Shown: piece by piece, positions 1 to 11,032 of the stretch
Layout of the letters: each line of letters starts with the position of its first letter
How positions within the stretch are numbered: position 1 is the stretch's first letter
Source of the DNA: Adiantum capillus-veneris
Lineage: Eukaryota; Streptophyta; Polypodiopsida; Polypodiales; Pteridaceae
NCBI GenBank assembly: GCA_014529385.2
Contig: CM043960.1
Location: forward strand, 30,939,396-31,003,395
Length of the DNA stretch: 64,000 nucleotides
Direction: 5' to 3'
Translations under genes and position numbers: made by a program
Notes under the pieces: model-generated
The model's input: only the letters and a program-made list of their open reading frames with translations
Told to the model about the DNA's origin: nothing
Database searches by the model: none

Positions 1-3000
1 ACAGGGTCTCGCAAAAGGAGAAGCTGTAAGAGCTACCACCGTACCAACTAGACCCCAATTCAATCAAAACTGCCAAAGCGACCTATCTGTCAAGAGAACA
101 GTTAGAGGAGAACAACACCATAGTGTTCACAAGGTAGATTCAAAAGCGAAGATGGACATTAGGTAGAACTGCAACTTCTACCAAAAGAAGTCTATGATGT
201 CGTTGCAAAGACCAACACAAAAGAAGCCAACCGAAGGCTTGGGCTCCGAGAATTTTACGAGCAAGAGCCATGTGGAGTGGATTTCCAAAAATCTTATAAG
301 CTCTTGTTCACAATCAAAGAACATGGGACAGCCCAGACCTCTGACCAACAAGGGAACAAGGTAGAAGTGGTGATTACAAAAGAAATAGTGGTAGACGCTC
401 TCAAATTGCCAACAAAATGAATGACAATGTGGGCAAGGGATAGAAAGACAACAAGAACCTTCACCAAGGAAACCGCTGCTGTGACATTTGCCGATCTTAT
501 CTAGAAACAAGTGGAGGAACCAGCAAGATTATTCCACCAACACTTTCACTTTCTTGCCAAAAGACCGCCAAGGTACACGACACCCAATCATGAAATTGCG
601 ACCACATTTACACAAGTTCTAAAGTCGACAGCCAGCAACCAATCGACCACGCGCAGTACGTGTTGTCCACATTGAAAGGGACAAAGAAAGAGGGTAGAAT
701 AACATATCTGGGAGCACCAGAAGTTCTCACAATAATTTCCTACCATGCTATCGGCATGGCAGATAACTTGCCACCTTCCCCAGATCAGAACACTTGGATC
801 GTGTTTGGACAACCTTCCCCTCGAGCCACAAGATCTACCAAGAGAACATACAAATCTGATGACGAATCGGTCGAGAGCTCTCCAGACTGGTATAGCAGTG
901 AAAGCTCTGATAATGAGGAAAGAAGAGCACGTATCAAGGACATGAAAAGAAAAGCAATGGTAGCACATCAAGAGGATCCACAACAGAAGCAGGTGATATT
1001 TGAGAGAGAAAAGCACTCCTATGAACACAACCGCCAAGCTCAAGGAAAGGACCCTGCAAAGTGGGTACCCATTGAACTGAAAGGACCACGAACAAAGCAC
1101 CATGCTAGGAAAGAGGCCGAAGACCCCATAGAGTTATTGGAAAAAATGTATCAGGAGGCAGAAGCATTGAAGCTGAAAGAAGCCCAAGAAGCAGAATGAA
1201 AAGCTAAAGAGGCGACAGAGCAACAAAAACAGGCAGAAGAAGCAACCACACAAGGAAAAGCCCAGCAAGAACAAGGTGATATATCTTCTTGACCTTCTTC
1301 ACCTGCTATAGAACAACATGATCACCCAATGCCAAGCCCACCAATCACTAGCAGATAGAACCACAAAAACTGAGGCCACAAAAGAAACAGATCCTGAACA
1401 AAAAGAAGACACTACACAGGAGCAAGCCAAAGCACAAGAATGAGAGCCAGAAAGGGTAGCAAGTCCTGCACCAAAAGAAACCACACGGTTTGAGCAAACA
1501 AAAGAAAAAAAAACAAAAAAGTAAACCCCTTCCACCTCCACACAACACAAAACGGACGAGGCATCCACAAAGCCTCAAGATGACAAAGCAAAAGAAGGCC
1601 AACCACAACCTTAAGGGCAAGAACAACCAGCCACCACGCAGCCGCCAAGAGAATCACAAGAGACTGGAGAGACGTCTAGGCAACTCACAAGAAATGAGGA
1701 TTGGCAATCCAATGATGAGGTAATCTTGCAAGTCAATGAATATGCAAAGCAAATGCAGGATATGATGGAAAGACACCAATCAACAGTACTTAGCCGCAAC
1801 ACAAAGGCTAAAGAACTAGAGATGGTGTTGACGCTCTCCAAGGAGAGTTAGAAGACAGATTAAAACGTCATCACCGATCTACAAGAACAAGTGCAGGTAT
1901 TGAAAACTGAAGCTGAACAACATCAACTAGCAAGAGATAAACAGTAAAAGGAAATGGAGGAGTTAGGAGAACTTCTTACGAAGTTGATAGATGCTTGCAA
2001 AGCCAAAGATGACCAGCTAACAGAGGTTACCAACGAACTTCTAACTACAACTTTGTCAGTTCAGAAGATTCAAGTGTAGTTAGATGTAGAAAACACCTCC
2101 CTGCAATATTCAGAGCAGAGGATAAATGATCACGCAACTTTTTTGCAACAAATACGAGAAAATCCCGTAGTAGCCTCGATCAAGGGAACATACGAAGTCT
2201 ACAAAGCATTAGAGAAAAAGAACAAAGACCTCGAGCTAGAGCTAAAACTGGAGCAGTCTCAGCGCAAAAACCTAGCATTAATGCGGGTGCAACAAGAAGA
2301 AGAGCTGCAAAAAGAAATAACCGAGCTTAAAAGAGTCAACCAACTGCTGAGAGATGGACGACAAGAAACGCATGAAGAAGTTGGAACTTCAGAACAGTCA
2401 AAGATAGATATTCCCTCAATTTCTTTCATTGAGATGGAAACACAGCCAGCAGAAGGGCTAGGTGGTGAAGAGGAACTCAAAGTACCATTAATCAAAGCAG
2501 ATGAAGTGCCAATGGTCCAGCTGTCAAAAGTTGAGGAAGATGCACTCAAAGAGAAGATTACCCAAGTGGTGGATGAGTAGTGGAAAGCAGTGATGGATTG
2601 GGAGTTGTGATTTCTTCACTCTATCAATGTTACTCAACTCACTCCCAATCAAATCAATGTGCAATGGCATCAGCAACCCCTGCCATATCCTTTGATAAAG
2701 GTGGAGTTTCTCCAAGTTAAAGAGAGGCTTTACAAAGACATGTAAGTAGGAGGCACAGATGAAGACCACCCCAAGTGGAGGATGACCTGGTTGAACAAGA
2801 ATCCAAGATACCTGATTCTGTTCACAAGAGCACCTGCGGCACTACAAAAGGATCCCACTTTTTGTCCAGTACCAAGAGTAAGGACTTGGCAAGCACATGA
2901 GGCAATAACAAAGAAGCGGCCAACATGGCTGAACTACCCAGGATTGCCAACTCCAGAAAAGGGACCACCGACAGAAGAATACATGGTGAAAACCCTAATG

Positions 3001-3501
3001 GGTGCCATGTTCTTCTTCAAAATTCTACCTGATCTATCATGTGTGATGCTTTATAAAATCTGCCGAATGCTGCTGATCTGCATTGAAGTATTTCATGAGC
3101 CAGATCAAGCAGGCACCCTGTGGATGTCATTCCTCGAGGGCAATAAAGGTTTATGCTACAATCTTAGTGGTCAACCTTCCGAAGAAGTCCTCTATGGATT
3201 TTACGTCCGATGCATGTTCTTACCTTCACATAATATGTTAGCATTTGAGGAAGCGTTCTACACAGGGTTCTTCACTTGGTGAACAAAGATTTTTGGGCCA
3301 ATGATTAACAACTTGACTTCGAGATTTGTAGGCTACTCCGCAATTGAGCTTAAAAACAGAGTCACTATGGAGTTTTTGTAGTTTCCAGATAAAGAGAGAA
3401 AGATCAGATACAAAAAGGCTCTAAATGCACTTAAAGACCGCCTCGCCAGCCGTCAACCCGAAGACTATTTCAATCCATAAAGGTGTATCAAGGGACGACA
3501 C
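1..3501 (+). pseudogene. Decayed coiled-coil ORF3 of giant Ty3 element (copy Z)
   Basis: This is a broken copy of the protein encoded at 24831-28389. The two align over their whole length, so the window opens close to the start of this ORF. Readable blocks lie at 660-1199 (motif ITYLGAPEVLT), 2143-2580 (end of the coiled coil) and 2782-3282 (motif NKNPRYLILFTRA, then a YTGFFTW block). Many stops and frameshifts separate them. Order of parts: N-terminal globular region, Ser/acidic region, long Lys/Glu-rich coiled coil, C-terminal globular domain ending near QPEDYF. The ORF is followed directly by a polypurine tract and an LTR start, so it occupies the env position. I do not recognise the function; a structural or Gag-like role is inference only. 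Confidence 0.7.
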
Positions 3502-3519
3502 AGGCGAGGAGGGGGGGGA
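3502..3519 (+). other. Polypurine tract of copy Z
   Basis: A purine run, AGGCGAGGAGGGGGGGG-type, ends one base before TGTTAGCAGC. The same arrangement occurs at 28411-28428. It would prime plus-strand synthesis and fixes the 3' LTR boundary. Confidence 0.75.
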
Positions 3520-3557
3520 TGTTAGCAGCAAGCTAACTCGGATACCATTTTTTGGAG
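3520..3557 (+). repeat. First 38 bp of 3' LTR (copy Z), truncated
   Basis: TGTTAGCAGCAAGCTAAC matches the starts of the LTRs at 7405, 28429 and 29334. Similarity continues to about 3557 and then stops abruptly where unrelated sequence begins. The rest of the LTR has been lost or displaced. Confidence 0.75.
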
Positions 3558-3654
3558 CTGCTTCTATGAAGATAACTGGTCCTATGAAGATCATCAAGGA
3601 CATAAGTTTCAGTTGATCTCCACAAGTTAGAGTCAAAAGCTGAGCAACCCAATA

Positions 3655-5860
3655 GTGTTCAAGCAGTTACATGTGACCAAGCTCATATATACATATCGAG
3701 ATGCAAATGAAAATGAATATCAGCAAGTCCATGACCTTGCACAAACCCCTACAGATGGTAAGACTGAATTCAAAGACTATTTGAAGATGGTGCAAAACCT
3801 CAAGCTACCAAAACATGTGACAGATAGGTCAAAGTCAACAGAAGCTAAAGTTCAAAATGCTACACAAAGGCCACCACCAAAATCTCCTCCAAAGAGACAA
3901 ATTCTACCAGAAAGTACAATGGATCTTCTAAGAAAAGAAATTAATCAGATGCAGGTAGACAATGCTCACCAATTGCAAGCAAAAGGTGCAATAGCACAGT
4001 CAAACGAGTCAACATGAATTGAAGTAGGTGGTCAAAGCAAAGCAACTGCAAAAAAAAGTTCAATCTAGGGACACCGCCAAAGCAAAAGCAATCAATTCCA
4101 AAAGAAATCTTGAGAAGGTCAAGTGCAACATTACTCGCAAAGCTAGATTTTCAGCTAGACAGAACCACCTATCTTTCTGCACTTAGAGAAGATGTGGCCA
4201 ACCGCAACTAGAAGATGCACTAGAATTCATTAGCATATCTAGAAACAAACAAGCAGAATGTTGGGGAATCATTTCCACTGCCATTCAAGTAGATTCATAG
4301 AACCTTGAAGCTCAATTTCATGTGGTAATTGCAAAAGATGAACCAAATGACATCATATTGGGAATGCCACTGGCTCAAAAGGTTCTAGAAACACATATCT
4401 TAAAGGCAGTCTTCAAAAACAACAAAGAATGAAGACCAAGACTGGTCACTTGCGGATGACAGCACAAAGTCCTCAAGCACAGTTAAAATGGAGATTGATG
4501 CCAAAACAAAGGTTATTGAATATGATTTATCTCTATCGACCAGAACCTATGAAGAGCTTAAAGATGATAAAGCAAAAGCAAGTGCAGATCAAACAAAGCA
4601 AAGAGCAACGACAAAAGCTATTGAGGAGAAAGAGCCACCAAGACAAGAAGCAAAGAAGATCAAGATTGCAGACACCCAAGAAGCAATAGGAAGTCCAAAT
4701 ATCTACACATTGGCAGCTGAATCTGCTAATGTAAGTCAAATTGGAAAATAGAGTCTCAAGCCACCCTCCATAGAGACCAAGCTAGATCAAGATGAGACCA
4801 TGGCAAAAGCAGGACAGAAATATTCAATAGAACCTCCAATAAGAATATCTATAGTCATCAATAGTGAAAATGGAAAAAGTGTCAGATGCAATGCTCTATT
4901 GGATAAAGAAACAAAGTGCAATATGGTTACAAATAATATCCAAAGAATACTGGAGATCACTCTGTGCAAACATGATAAATAGGAAATTCTAGGTAAGGCT
5001 GAAAGTGATGAAGAAATGGTTGCTACACTTAGCATCCAAAAGCATGAAGAGCAGATAAAGTTTTAGGTAAATCCTTCAAGAGAAATTCATGCAGATGTCA
5101 TCCTTGGACATCAGTGGCTAGACCAACACAAGGCATACATAGTAGATACAATGCTAATACTCTCTTTTGCAAGAGGTAGCCAACAACAGTTACATGTACC
5201 ATTAACTCCAGATTTAGAGTTGCAAAAGTCCCAAGAATCAAAGACAAATCTTGCAAACAAAGGTAAGGCTAAAGTGGACCTTCCACTGAATAGCACAAAA
5301 GGTGTGACATTGTATGCATCTACATCAAAGAACCCTCATGGATCAACTTCTTCAAGCAAGTTAGGCTTTCAAAACTTCAAGACAGTTGCTGACCCAAACA
5401 AATCCTCTAGGGAATCACCTGGAAAAGCAAGGATATTTCCACCCAAGTACTCAAGAAAGCAAAGGAAAATCAAGCAAGTGTTTGTTCCGAGCAGTTTAGT
5501 AAAAGTCAATGATCTAGTGTGGATTGAAGATAGTAGATCAAAATAGAAATAGAAACATATGGGATGGATAGCATCACAAGGAAGCTTAAAAGAACACGAG
5601 TATTGTAGATGTAACAAACAACTATGGGTACCAAAACCGCAAGCTAGAGCATATGAAGTGATATCAAGACCCTCCCAAGAAAGAAGGCCCACAAGGTATC
5701 AACCTCAACAATATCTTAGGATACCTAGGAAGCAGTTCTACAACAGAATGACACCCGATGCTAAAGTCTACCACAAATCTCAAGAGGATATAGAACAAAG
5801 ACGGATTTCAAGGAATCCTCCTCTTGATCAAAGATTCTATAAAGTCTATACAAAGATTTA
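3655..5860 (+). pseudogene. Relic of a Ty3 post-integrase region with two protease-like modules
   Basis: Broken frames hold two retropepsin-like tails. Near 4320-4390 the translation contains IILGMPLAQKV, the C-terminal protease signature. Near 4890-5130 ALLDKETKCNMV is followed by VILGHQWLDQH; the catalytic triplet expected as D-T/S-G reads D-K-E, so it would be inactive. Further on come a basic, Ser/Lys-rich stretch and QLWVPKPQA (about 5620), a W-V-P-K motif as in elements A and D. The 3' flank resembles the 3' UTR of element D. I infer the remnant of a D-like relative with its integrase-proximal part missing. Confidence is moderate because all frames are interrupted. Confidence 0.5.
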
Positions 5861-6890
5861 GCTACTAGACAACCACAAGCCAACTGCAACTACACCTAAC
5901 CTGCATGAAGATCACAAGAGATCAACAAGACATAGTGCTAAGCAAAGTCAACAAAGAAGCTAAGGTAATGGAGAGATTTGGATTCCTAAGTCTTCCAATG
6001 CTTTGAGTGAAAAGTCATCAATCAACTGAGGCCTACAAAAACCTCAAAGGCTCCTTATTACAATAGGCCTAAATGAACAACTAAACCACCAATGGAGTCT
6101 TCACTATCAAAGAAGGACAACTCAACAAACAAAACTGTAGATTCCAAGCTGAATTAAGTATGGAAAAAGAAACCCTTAATGCCAACTTGGTCCTTAAATA
6201 ATCCTCTTTTTGAGAATTGAAGCTTACTTTTACCTGAAGAAATGTTTGTAGTAAGCTCAATAATGTGAAAAGTCAAGTTTCTAGGTTGCAAAAAACACTC
6301 TTTGGCATAGTCAGAATTTGGTTGCTAAGCCACAAAATGAGCAACGCGTTTGTCCCAAATCTTCACGTCAATGATTAAGCAATGTGCTAAGTGTCGTAGT
6401 TATTAGGCTTACGCTCAGGCTGGACGAGTTGAGCATATTTAAGTCGTGTTGCTCATTCTGGATGAGACGAGCATAAGAGTTGAAGTCTATTAACTTAATC
6501 ATGGTGGAGTGTCATAGAGTCCAACACTCATGCACAATGCATAGTAAGATGAGAGCACAGATCCTCGACAATGAAAAACCTTCTTAAAGTGGTTCCAGCT
6601 TGTAAAGCCACGTCATATGCTTTTTTAGCTACATCTTCTTTCTGAAGAACCCCTCAAAAATCCTTCTTGTAGAGTATATTGTTTACCATGCATTTATTTG
6701 TATGCATATATAGGATTTCCCATCATTAAAAATATGCATTATACACTCTTTTTGCTTCCACCTATCCACCTTGAGAGGACTATAACATGCAAACCAATGT
6801 TCCATCATGTTACCCTTTGTACAATGCTCTTTGAGTGGCCAAGACCGTAATCCAAGTGTGAGTGGATGTGTGGGAGTTGTATAGGTAGTT
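5861..6890 (+). other. Noncoding 3' UTR-like remnant related to element D
   Basis: No coding frame is seen. Stretches at about 6335-6600 and 6690-6790 match about 58590-58870 and 58960-59010 of element D. Shared landmarks are GCTAAGCCACAAAATGAG and GAGTTGAGCATATTTAAGT. This supports a D-type 3' UTR joined to the relic upstream. Confidence 0.55.
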
Positions 6891-6912
6891 GATTGTCAAG
6901 CTAGAAGCATGC

Positions 6913-6944
6913 ATGTGTGTGAGTGTGGGTGTGTGTGTGTATGT

Positions 6945-7038
<94 letters not shown>
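6913..7038. repeat. Compound (GT)n-(GA)n microsatellite
   Basis: About 65 bp of interrupted GT repeat pass directly into about 60 bp of GA repeat. Open frames across it are low-complexity artefacts. 7039-7240 holds nothing I can identify. Confidence 0.95.
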
Positions 7039-7043
<5 letters not shown>

Positions 7044-7240
7044 TCACATCAAGGAGGGCTTCAAATGCATGTAAGAAAATATAGAAAGCTTCCATAAGGT
7101 AATATGATGAGGTTAATGCAAGCTATACACAATTCCTTGTTGAATATTAAGCGGAGTTTCATGTGGCCACCTGCAACACCTCATAATATTTAGTGCTTTC
7201 ACTCATAGCCAATGCTAAAAAGGGTTGCATACTCATGTGA

Positions 7241-7404
7241 TTTTTTTTTTTTGGAAAACTCACTCAACCAAGTGAGTAGATAAAACAACGGACTAAGAAA
7301 ATTACAAGGAGAACAACATAGCATAAACCGGACTACATCAGAAGGTGCCACAAATATCACAAGGACTGCCACTCCGTTGTGAAATCCCCTCCAAGTTAAG
7401 ACCA
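7241..7404 (-). mobile_element. Possible 3' end of a retroposon (minus strand)
   Basis: A 12-base T run at 7241-7252 would be the poly-A tail of an element on the minus strand. The following 150 bp read on the minus strand look like a non-LTR 3' tail and end exactly where the 5' LTR of element A begins. No target duplication can be checked because of that junction. It could be simple unique sequence with a T run. Confidence 0.3.
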
Positions 7405-8327
7405 TGTTAGCAGCAAGCTAACGCGGACACCATTTTTTGGAGTTCTCCTTGTAAGACAATTATTATTTTGATAAATCAAGAATACTATAACTTCTATTTT
7501 CTTGGTAAACTTTGTAATTAATGAGCCAGGGCTACAAGCTTGCAGATTGTATCAACCAGTCAACAATTCCTAGCTTTGGTAGAACTCTAGATTATTACTT
7601 TTGACCACCCAAAAACCTTGGCTAAGGTATAAAAGACAATTTTTGTAAGTTTTTTATAAGTTTTTGAATAAGAAATACACAACGTGAGCTAAAGGCGCTC
7701 ACTTCTCTCCTTCTCACACTTCCTACTCCCTCTCCGGTTGTCACGTTATGAATGCGTTTGTTGCATTGCAATCGTAGGTAAGAGCTCTACGCATTGACGT
7801 AAGCCATTCACTGTATTTCGTAGCTTTTGGCGTCGCCGACCCACGGCCTAATTTCATCATAATTAGAAATTTACACTTTTAGATCGAAAACTAAGCATAG
7901 GAGCGGTATTCGGGCATCATTGCTAAGCATTTAGATGTATTCTGGGTCGAAAACGACTAGGTCAAAAATCCACTGTTGTTAATAATCGCGATTTGGGAAC
8001 TTGACCTAAAGTGCGGTTTGAAGCCATAGGCATGTGTGCTTAGGTCTTATAAACTTTTCCTAGAAGCTCCGTTACGTTTGGATGTCATTTGATGCTGTAA
8101 CGGATGTGATTTGCTTGCCGATGAGCGATTGGCTTTTGGTGATTTCAGTCACTTGAGTGTAGCTTGAGTTAGATGCGAGTTGTTAGTTTTTTTCCAAGAG
8201 ATTGACAACCTCTTGTAACCTCTATGAACTAGTCGAGTCAGCTTCGTCCCATGGTTTGACAAATTAATCGTGATTCTCGCTAATACTGCAATAAGATAGG
8301 ATGGTGAGGTTAAACATGCGTCCCACA
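7405..8327 (+). repeat. 5' LTR of element A
   Basis: It starts TGTTAGCAGC and ends CGTCCCACA, followed two bases later by a primer-binding site. It aligns along its length with 28429-29270 and 29334-30242. GTTAGC and GCTAAC next to the 5' terminus can form a 6-bp hairpin. A half copy of the leader palindrome (TTAATAATCGCGATTT) lies at 7979-7994. Confidence 0.9.
7628..7635 (+). promoter_or_regulatory. TATA box of element A 5' LTR
   Basis: TATAAAAG in the context AAGGTATAAAAG is kept in all three long LTRs (28649-28656 and 29555-29562). It probably sets the start of the genomic RNA about 25-35 bp downstream. Confidence 0.7.
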
Positions 8328-8329
8328 TT

Positions 8330-8347
8330 TGGCGCCACTGTCGGGGA
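8330..8347 (+). other. Primer-binding site of element A
   Basis: TGGCGCCACTGTCGGGGA lies 2 bases after the LTR. It resembles the tRNA-Asp-type site common in plant Ty3 elements (TGGCGCC...CGGGGA) with a few central differences. The exact tRNA would need comparison with the host tRNA set. Confidence 0.8.
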
Positions 8348-9023
8348 TCAAAGAGACCTAAACTAGGAAAACACACGAGCGTCTTGTGTAATTGTCCTTT
8401 AACTTCCTCTAGGTTCCCCTAGAGTTCAAAACTCTCTATTAGAAACCGCATAGCTTAAGATTGTCGTCTTTTGCTGTGTAGAGGTAGCTTGAAAGTAATT
8501 GTACTTGCTAAGTACCTTTAGGATTGTAGGATTGTAGATTTAGATTAGGATTTGGAGAATGATTGGTAGACGATACAAGTCTTAAGATCAAGACTCTGAA
8601 AAACATCAAAAACACAAGAAAACGAGTGTTTGTGGACACTTTTCACAACCTCATTGCATGAGAAACTAGGAGTAGGGTAAGTAGGATCCGAGGTGGATTT
8701 TAGAATATTGCTCTCTCTGAAAGAATCAAGTGTGAGTGGTTATGTAAAGTTGCAGAATTTCAGGTCTACGACTAAAATAGCTTGAAAAGACTCAAATTCA
8801 CTCAATCCGACTGGAAACTAAGCCTAAGAGTTGTCCGAACTAGCGGGTAAGCTCAAAGACACTTAGAGGTAAAAATTTCAAGAAATTGACCAAAACTCAG
8901 ATTATTTACTTTTTCTTGACATTTTATGCCAAATTAAGTTTTGACTTGATTTATAGGCTTAAAAAACATCATAAAAAGACTCTCTTTGAGAAAATTGCAA
9001 AAAAAGTGCTCATTTCAAGCCTC

Positions 9024-9049
9024 AATTTAATAATCGCGATTATTAAATT
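9024..9049. repeat. Leader palindrome 1 (element A)
   Basis: A perfect 26-bp inverted repeat centred on TCGCGA, with arms built from AATTTAATAA. Confidence 0.9.
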
Positions 9050-9309
9050 TTTGCTCTAAATTGGCCAAGACTCATACCATTGACTCATTGCATGTGTACA
9101 AACAACTTTTGTAAAGGTCCAAAAGATTTGGATCACTAAACTGACAAAGAACTGGGTAAAAACTAAAGTTTGTACTGACTTTTTGAATCTTGAGTGTGAA
9201 TTGAGGAAAAATTTATCCAAAATTGATGAAACTTGATTCATAGGCTTATATTGATGTGATAAACATGTGTATATGCTCACTTGACCAAAAACTTGCAAAA
9301 TTTCATCAA

Positions 9310-9335
9310 ATGTAAATAATCGCGATTATTTACAT
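9310..9335. repeat. Leader palindrome 2 (element A)
   Basis: A perfect 26-bp inverted repeat centred on TCGCGA, with arms from ATGTAAATAA. Its centre is 286 bp after the previous one. Confidence 0.9.
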
Positions 9336-9592
9336 CTGCCCTGTTTTTGAACTTTTTTGACCAAGTTAGCATACCATGTTGTAATAAGCCCACAAACCAA
9401 ATTTGGTAAGATTTGGATCACTGGATTGAAAATTTTCACAAAAATTGCAAAGTTAGTCTGCGGACCGATAATTGATGATCATTTAATCAAAAATTGTCCA
9501 AACTTGATGAAAATTGGCTATTGACCTTAACATAAGGTGCTTAACAGATTTGTGTCAAAGTTGGGACAAAAATTTACAAAAAATTACCAGGA

Positions 9593-9614
9593 GTAAATAA
9601 TCGCGATTATTTAC
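9593..9614. repeat. Leader palindrome 3 (element A)
   Basis: A perfect 22-bp inverted repeat with arm GTAAATAATCG. Its centre is 281 bp after the previous one. Confidence 0.9.
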
Positions 9615-9876
9615 ATCTGCTTCAAAACTTGGTGATTTTGCAAATTTGAGTATACCACAAGGTCAAGCACATCAAGTAGACCCTACAAATCAATTTTGGT
9701 GAAATTTGGACCACAAAAGTGAGACTTAAGCCAGATTTTCAAAATCAGAGTCTGTGGTCACGGAATAGTGGTTAATCTTGATCAAATTTTGTCCAAATTT
9801 ATTGAAACTTGTCCAAGGGCTCTAACAAGTTGTATACTTGCCAAAACAATCCAAAAAGTGCCAGAAATTAGCAAAA

Positions 9877-9898
9877 GTAAATAATCGTGATTATTTAT
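9877..9898. repeat. Leader palindrome 4 (element A), imperfect
   Basis: The same arms, with core CGTG instead of CGCG, consistent with a C-to-T change at CpG. Its centre is 284 bp after the previous one. Confidence 0.8.
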
Positions 9899-10302
9899 TT
9901 CTGCTATCCAGAGACTTCAATTTTAACTTTTGGGCTTATATACTATTAGACCAGCATAATATAAGGCCACAGGACAATTTTGGGTTCAATCGGATCAAAA
10001 TTGGTACAGATACACTCAGTTTACAAGTTGCAGATTAGAACTTGGATTTGGCTAAAGCTGAATCTGAAAGTCAAAATTTTGACTTCCATAGCACGATTTG
10101 AAGTGATATGCAGAGACCAATCAAGGGATTTCTCAAGAGCTCTACTGTCCTTAAAGAAAAATAGCTAATTTGATTAATTTTGTACAGGAATCAGGTTGCA
10201 GACGAGAAACCAGTGGCTTCACAAAAAGTTGCAATTGATCGAGTGGAAATTGATGACAAGTCAATCCAAGGTGAGTACTCAATCCAGGGCTTATAAGTCT
10301 AT

Positions 10303-10689
10303 ATGAACCTTAGATCCGGTCGTGTAATAGGAAATCAAGGCCTATTCGGAGAAAACACCTGTAGAGTATTCACTGAAGAAAGCATAAATCAAGGCAACTC
10401 CTTGCACACAATTCTTGAAGAAGTCTCGGACACTTTTTCAGATTCAACATCCGAAATGTCTTCTTACTCGACTCACTCGAAAACCAGAACGACAATGCGC
10501 TATAAGCATATACTCTCTTTTTACAAGACTAATCATCATGGAGCCCAGGTTTACTTGGATCCTAATGAAGAGTATGCTATTCGCATTGATGACCATGGTA
10601 TTGAGTTCGAAGAAGAGGTTAGGGCAAACAAACAAGGAAAAATATACATGGATCGAAATGGAACTCAATATGTACAATTCAAAAATCCT
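10303..10689 (+). pseudogene. gag: gag, 5' part, interrupted by insertion (element A)
   Basis: The frame opens with ATG at 10303 (MNLRSGRVIG) about 30 bp after a GTGAGT donor-like site. It runs through a Ser/Thr-rich N-terminus and a conserved block (HILSFYKTNHHGAQVYLDP). It breaks at about 10689, where GC-rich foreign sequence begins. The same block resumes at 15118. Copy B has the homologous sequence but with ATA in place of this ATG. The protein would be the N-terminal part of Gag, upstream of the capsid core. Confidence 0.75.
10405..10689 (+). repeat. Left copy of ~285-bp duplication flanking the Penelope-like element
   Basis: The gag segment from ACAATTCTTGAAG to AATCCTGACG recurs at 15118-15400 with about 14 mismatches, mostly transitions. 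Both copies share bases that differ from element B, so they are sisters. This is what an unusually long target-site duplication would give. Confidence 0.75.
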
Positions 10690-11032
10690 GACGGATACAG
10701 CGACACCCGTCGGTGGTCCTTGGCTCGCTTTTCTTTCGGCTATATCGGCTAGTTCTTCTCGCTCTGCAGGCAACAGCGACAGCGGCAGCTGGCAGCATAG
10801 TCATGCCCTACCCACTCTACGGGCGGCAGCTGGTTGGTCATTGCCTGCACACTTAATCGGCAACAGCAGTAGGTTAACACCTGCGCACAATATCGACGGC
10901 GACAGCAGCAGGTCAACACCTGCGTGCAATATCGACGACGACAGCATGACGTTTGCAGCTTACTAACCTATACTTGCCCGCAATATTGGAGGAAATAGCA
11001 GGACGACTACATCAAAACGTCGCTAGTCACAA
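10690..11032 (+). other. GC-rich 5' region of the Penelope-like insert, with short tandem repeats
   Basis: This is noncoding. About three units of roughly 36-39 bp lie at 10845-10960, each with CACCTGCG, CAATATCGAC and GACAGCAG. Composition differs sharply from the AT-rich leader and gag around it. It is probably the 5' UTR of the insert; it could be a separate small repeat. Confidence 0.5.

Larger units (their letters stand above)
8348..10302 (+). repeat. Leader of element A with ~285-bp palindrome-bearing units
   Basis: This 2-kb untranslated leader holds diverged tandem units of about 285 bp. Each carries one palindrome with core AATAATCGCGATTATT. Phrases such as TTTGGATCAC and CAAACTTGATGAAA recur at matching places in successive units. 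A donor-like AG|GTGAGT sits at 10269-10276, and an acceptor-like TTTTGTACAG ends near 10190. No coding frame of substance is present. Confidence 0.8.

Noticed and set aside
6889-7095. Open frames over the GT/GA microsatellite on both strands
   Set aside because: They are pure dipeptide repeats (Val-Cys, Arg-Glu and the like) with no unique sequence.
8348-10302. CRISPR-like array from evenly spaced palindromes
   Set aside because: The spacing is about 285 bp, the units between are themselves diverged repeats, and the context is a plant retrotransposon leader.
10405-10689. A link between the 285-bp flanking duplication and the 285-bp leader period
   Set aside because: The duplicated segment is gag sequence without a palindrome. 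The similar length looks like chance.
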